Assembly: GCF_014298075.1 (NCBI RefSeq)
Contig: NZ_CP060418.1
Span: 4,960,001 to 5,024,000, forward strand
Source: Enterobacter sp. JUb54
Lineage (GTDB): Bacteria > Pseudomonadota > Gammaproteobacteria > Enterobacterales > Enterobacteriaceae
DNA: 64,000 nt
Direction of reading: 5' to 3'
The position numbers and the translations under genes were made by a program. Numbering within the stretch: the first letter of the stretch is position 1; the number at the start of each line of letters is the position of its first letter. Shown here piece after piece: positions 63,369 through 64,000 of this stretch. Below the pieces are notes generated by a model. It worked only from the letters and a program-made list of their open reading frames with translations, was not told the DNA's origin and did not search any database.

Positions 63369-64000
63369 ATGAAACAGTATCTTGATTTGATGCAGAAAGT
63401 GCTTACAGAAGGCACGCCAAAAAATGACCGCACCGGTACCGGCACGATCTCTATTTTCGGCCATCAGATGCGTTTTAACCTGCAGGAAGGTTTCCCGCTG
63501 GTGACGACCAAACGCTGTCATTTACGCTCCATCATCCATGAACTGCTGTGGTTCCTCCAGGGTGACACCAACGTCGCGTATCTGCATGAGAACAACGTCA
63601 GCATCTGGGACGAATGGGCAGATGAAAATGGCGATCTGGGGCCGGTTTACGGCAAACAGTGGCGCTCCTGGCCGGCGCCAGACGGCCGCCATATTGACCA
63701 GATCAGCACCGTAATGGAGCAGCTGAAAAACGACCCGGATTCGCGTCGTATCATCGTTTCCGCCTGGAACGTTGGCGAACTGGACAAGATGGCGCTGGCG
63801 CCGTGCCATGCGTTCTTCCAGTTCTATGTTGCGGACGGAAAACTCTCCTGTCAGCTCTATCAGCGCTCCTGCGACGTGTTCCTCGGCCTGCCGTTTAACA
63901 TCGCCAGCTATGCGTTGCTGGTTCATATGGTGGCCCAGCAGTGCGATCTGGAAGTGGGTGATTTTGTCTGGACCGGCGGGGATACCCACCTGTACAGCAA
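63369..64000 (+). CDS. thyA: Thymidylate synthase (partial at right edge)
   Basis: The first 210 codons of a 264-residue enzyme; the rest is beyond the window. Catalytic Cys146 ([10 protein letters not shown]) and the folate/substrate arginines ([10 protein letters not shown]) are present. It makes dTMP from dUMP. The GAGGAACC leader overlaps the lgt stop region, so the two are translationally linked. Confidence 0.97.
   Translation, partial: MKQYLDLMQKVLTEGTPKNDRTGTGTISIFGHQMRFNLQEGFPLVTTKRCHLRSIIHELLWFLQGDTNVAYLHENNVSIWDEWADENGDLGPVYGKQWRSWPAPDGRHIDQISTVMEQLKNDPDSRRIIVSAWNVGELDKMALAPCHAFFQFYVADGKLSCQLYQRSCDVFLGLPFNIASYALLVHMVAQQCDLEVGDFVWTGGDTHLYS

Overview
The window is a chromosomal stretch of a Klebsiella-like enterobacterium. 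Three things point there: a complete type 3 fimbria locus (mrkABCDF with mrkJIH), GC-rich enteric coding sequence throughout, and a right half that follows the Escherichia coli order thyA-lgt-ptsP-rppH-mutH-ygdQ-ygdR-tas-lplT-aas-omr-galR-lysA-lysR-ygeA, with araE, kduD, yqeF and yqeG further left. The pectin-oligomer genes and a MrkA that differs from the K. pneumoniae protein as I remember it would fit the K. oxytoca/michiganensis side of the genus, but the species cannot be settled from this window.

Layout. 1-8191: an indole-3-acetic acid degradation cluster, iacHABICDEFG, on the minus strand with the MarR regulator iacR; iacG runs off the left edge. 8293-12799: a NicO metal exporter, a MarR regulator divergent from an EamA exporter, a small DUF1471 stress protein, and an uncharacterised three-gene operon (ABM monooxygenase fold, ACT domain, ArsR-type regulator). 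13242-21003: type 3 fimbriae (mrkABCDF) facing the cyclic-di-GMP control genes mrkJ, mrkI and mrkH, followed by an ERIC repeat. 21525-26672: an aldo/keto reductase, yqeG, a PACE efflux protein divergent from a LysR regulator, and the thiolase yqeF.

26916-42317: an oligogalacturonide (pectin fragment) catabolic region. It has a KdgM porin, two PL22 oligogalacturonate lyases, the TogMNAB ABC importer, KdgF and KduD, with candidate KdgR boxes before each module. araE and a sucrose-type permease/invertase/LacI cluster sit in the middle. KduI, next to kduD in E. coli, is not here. Oligogalacturonides would cross the outer membrane through KdgM and the inner membrane through TogMNAB. Ogl would cleave them to unsaturated monomers, KdgF would open those to DKI, and after an isomerase step KduD would reduce the product.

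42422-55571: conserved backbone (ygeA, lysR, lysA, galR, omrA, aas, lplT). A five-gene insertion between lysA and galR encodes a LacI regulator, a lone PTS EIIC, a GH1 glycosidase, an UxuR-like GntR regulator and a GNAT acetyltransferase. The promoter in front of the EIIC gene carries UxuR-type operators. 55694-64000: tas, ygdR, ygdQ, mutH, rppH, ptsP, lgt and the start of thyA. The 0.7 kb mutH-rppH gap holds a DnaA-box cluster at the position of the DnaA-reactivating locus DARS2. No tRNA, rRNA, CRISPR array, insertion sequence or prophage gene was recognised.
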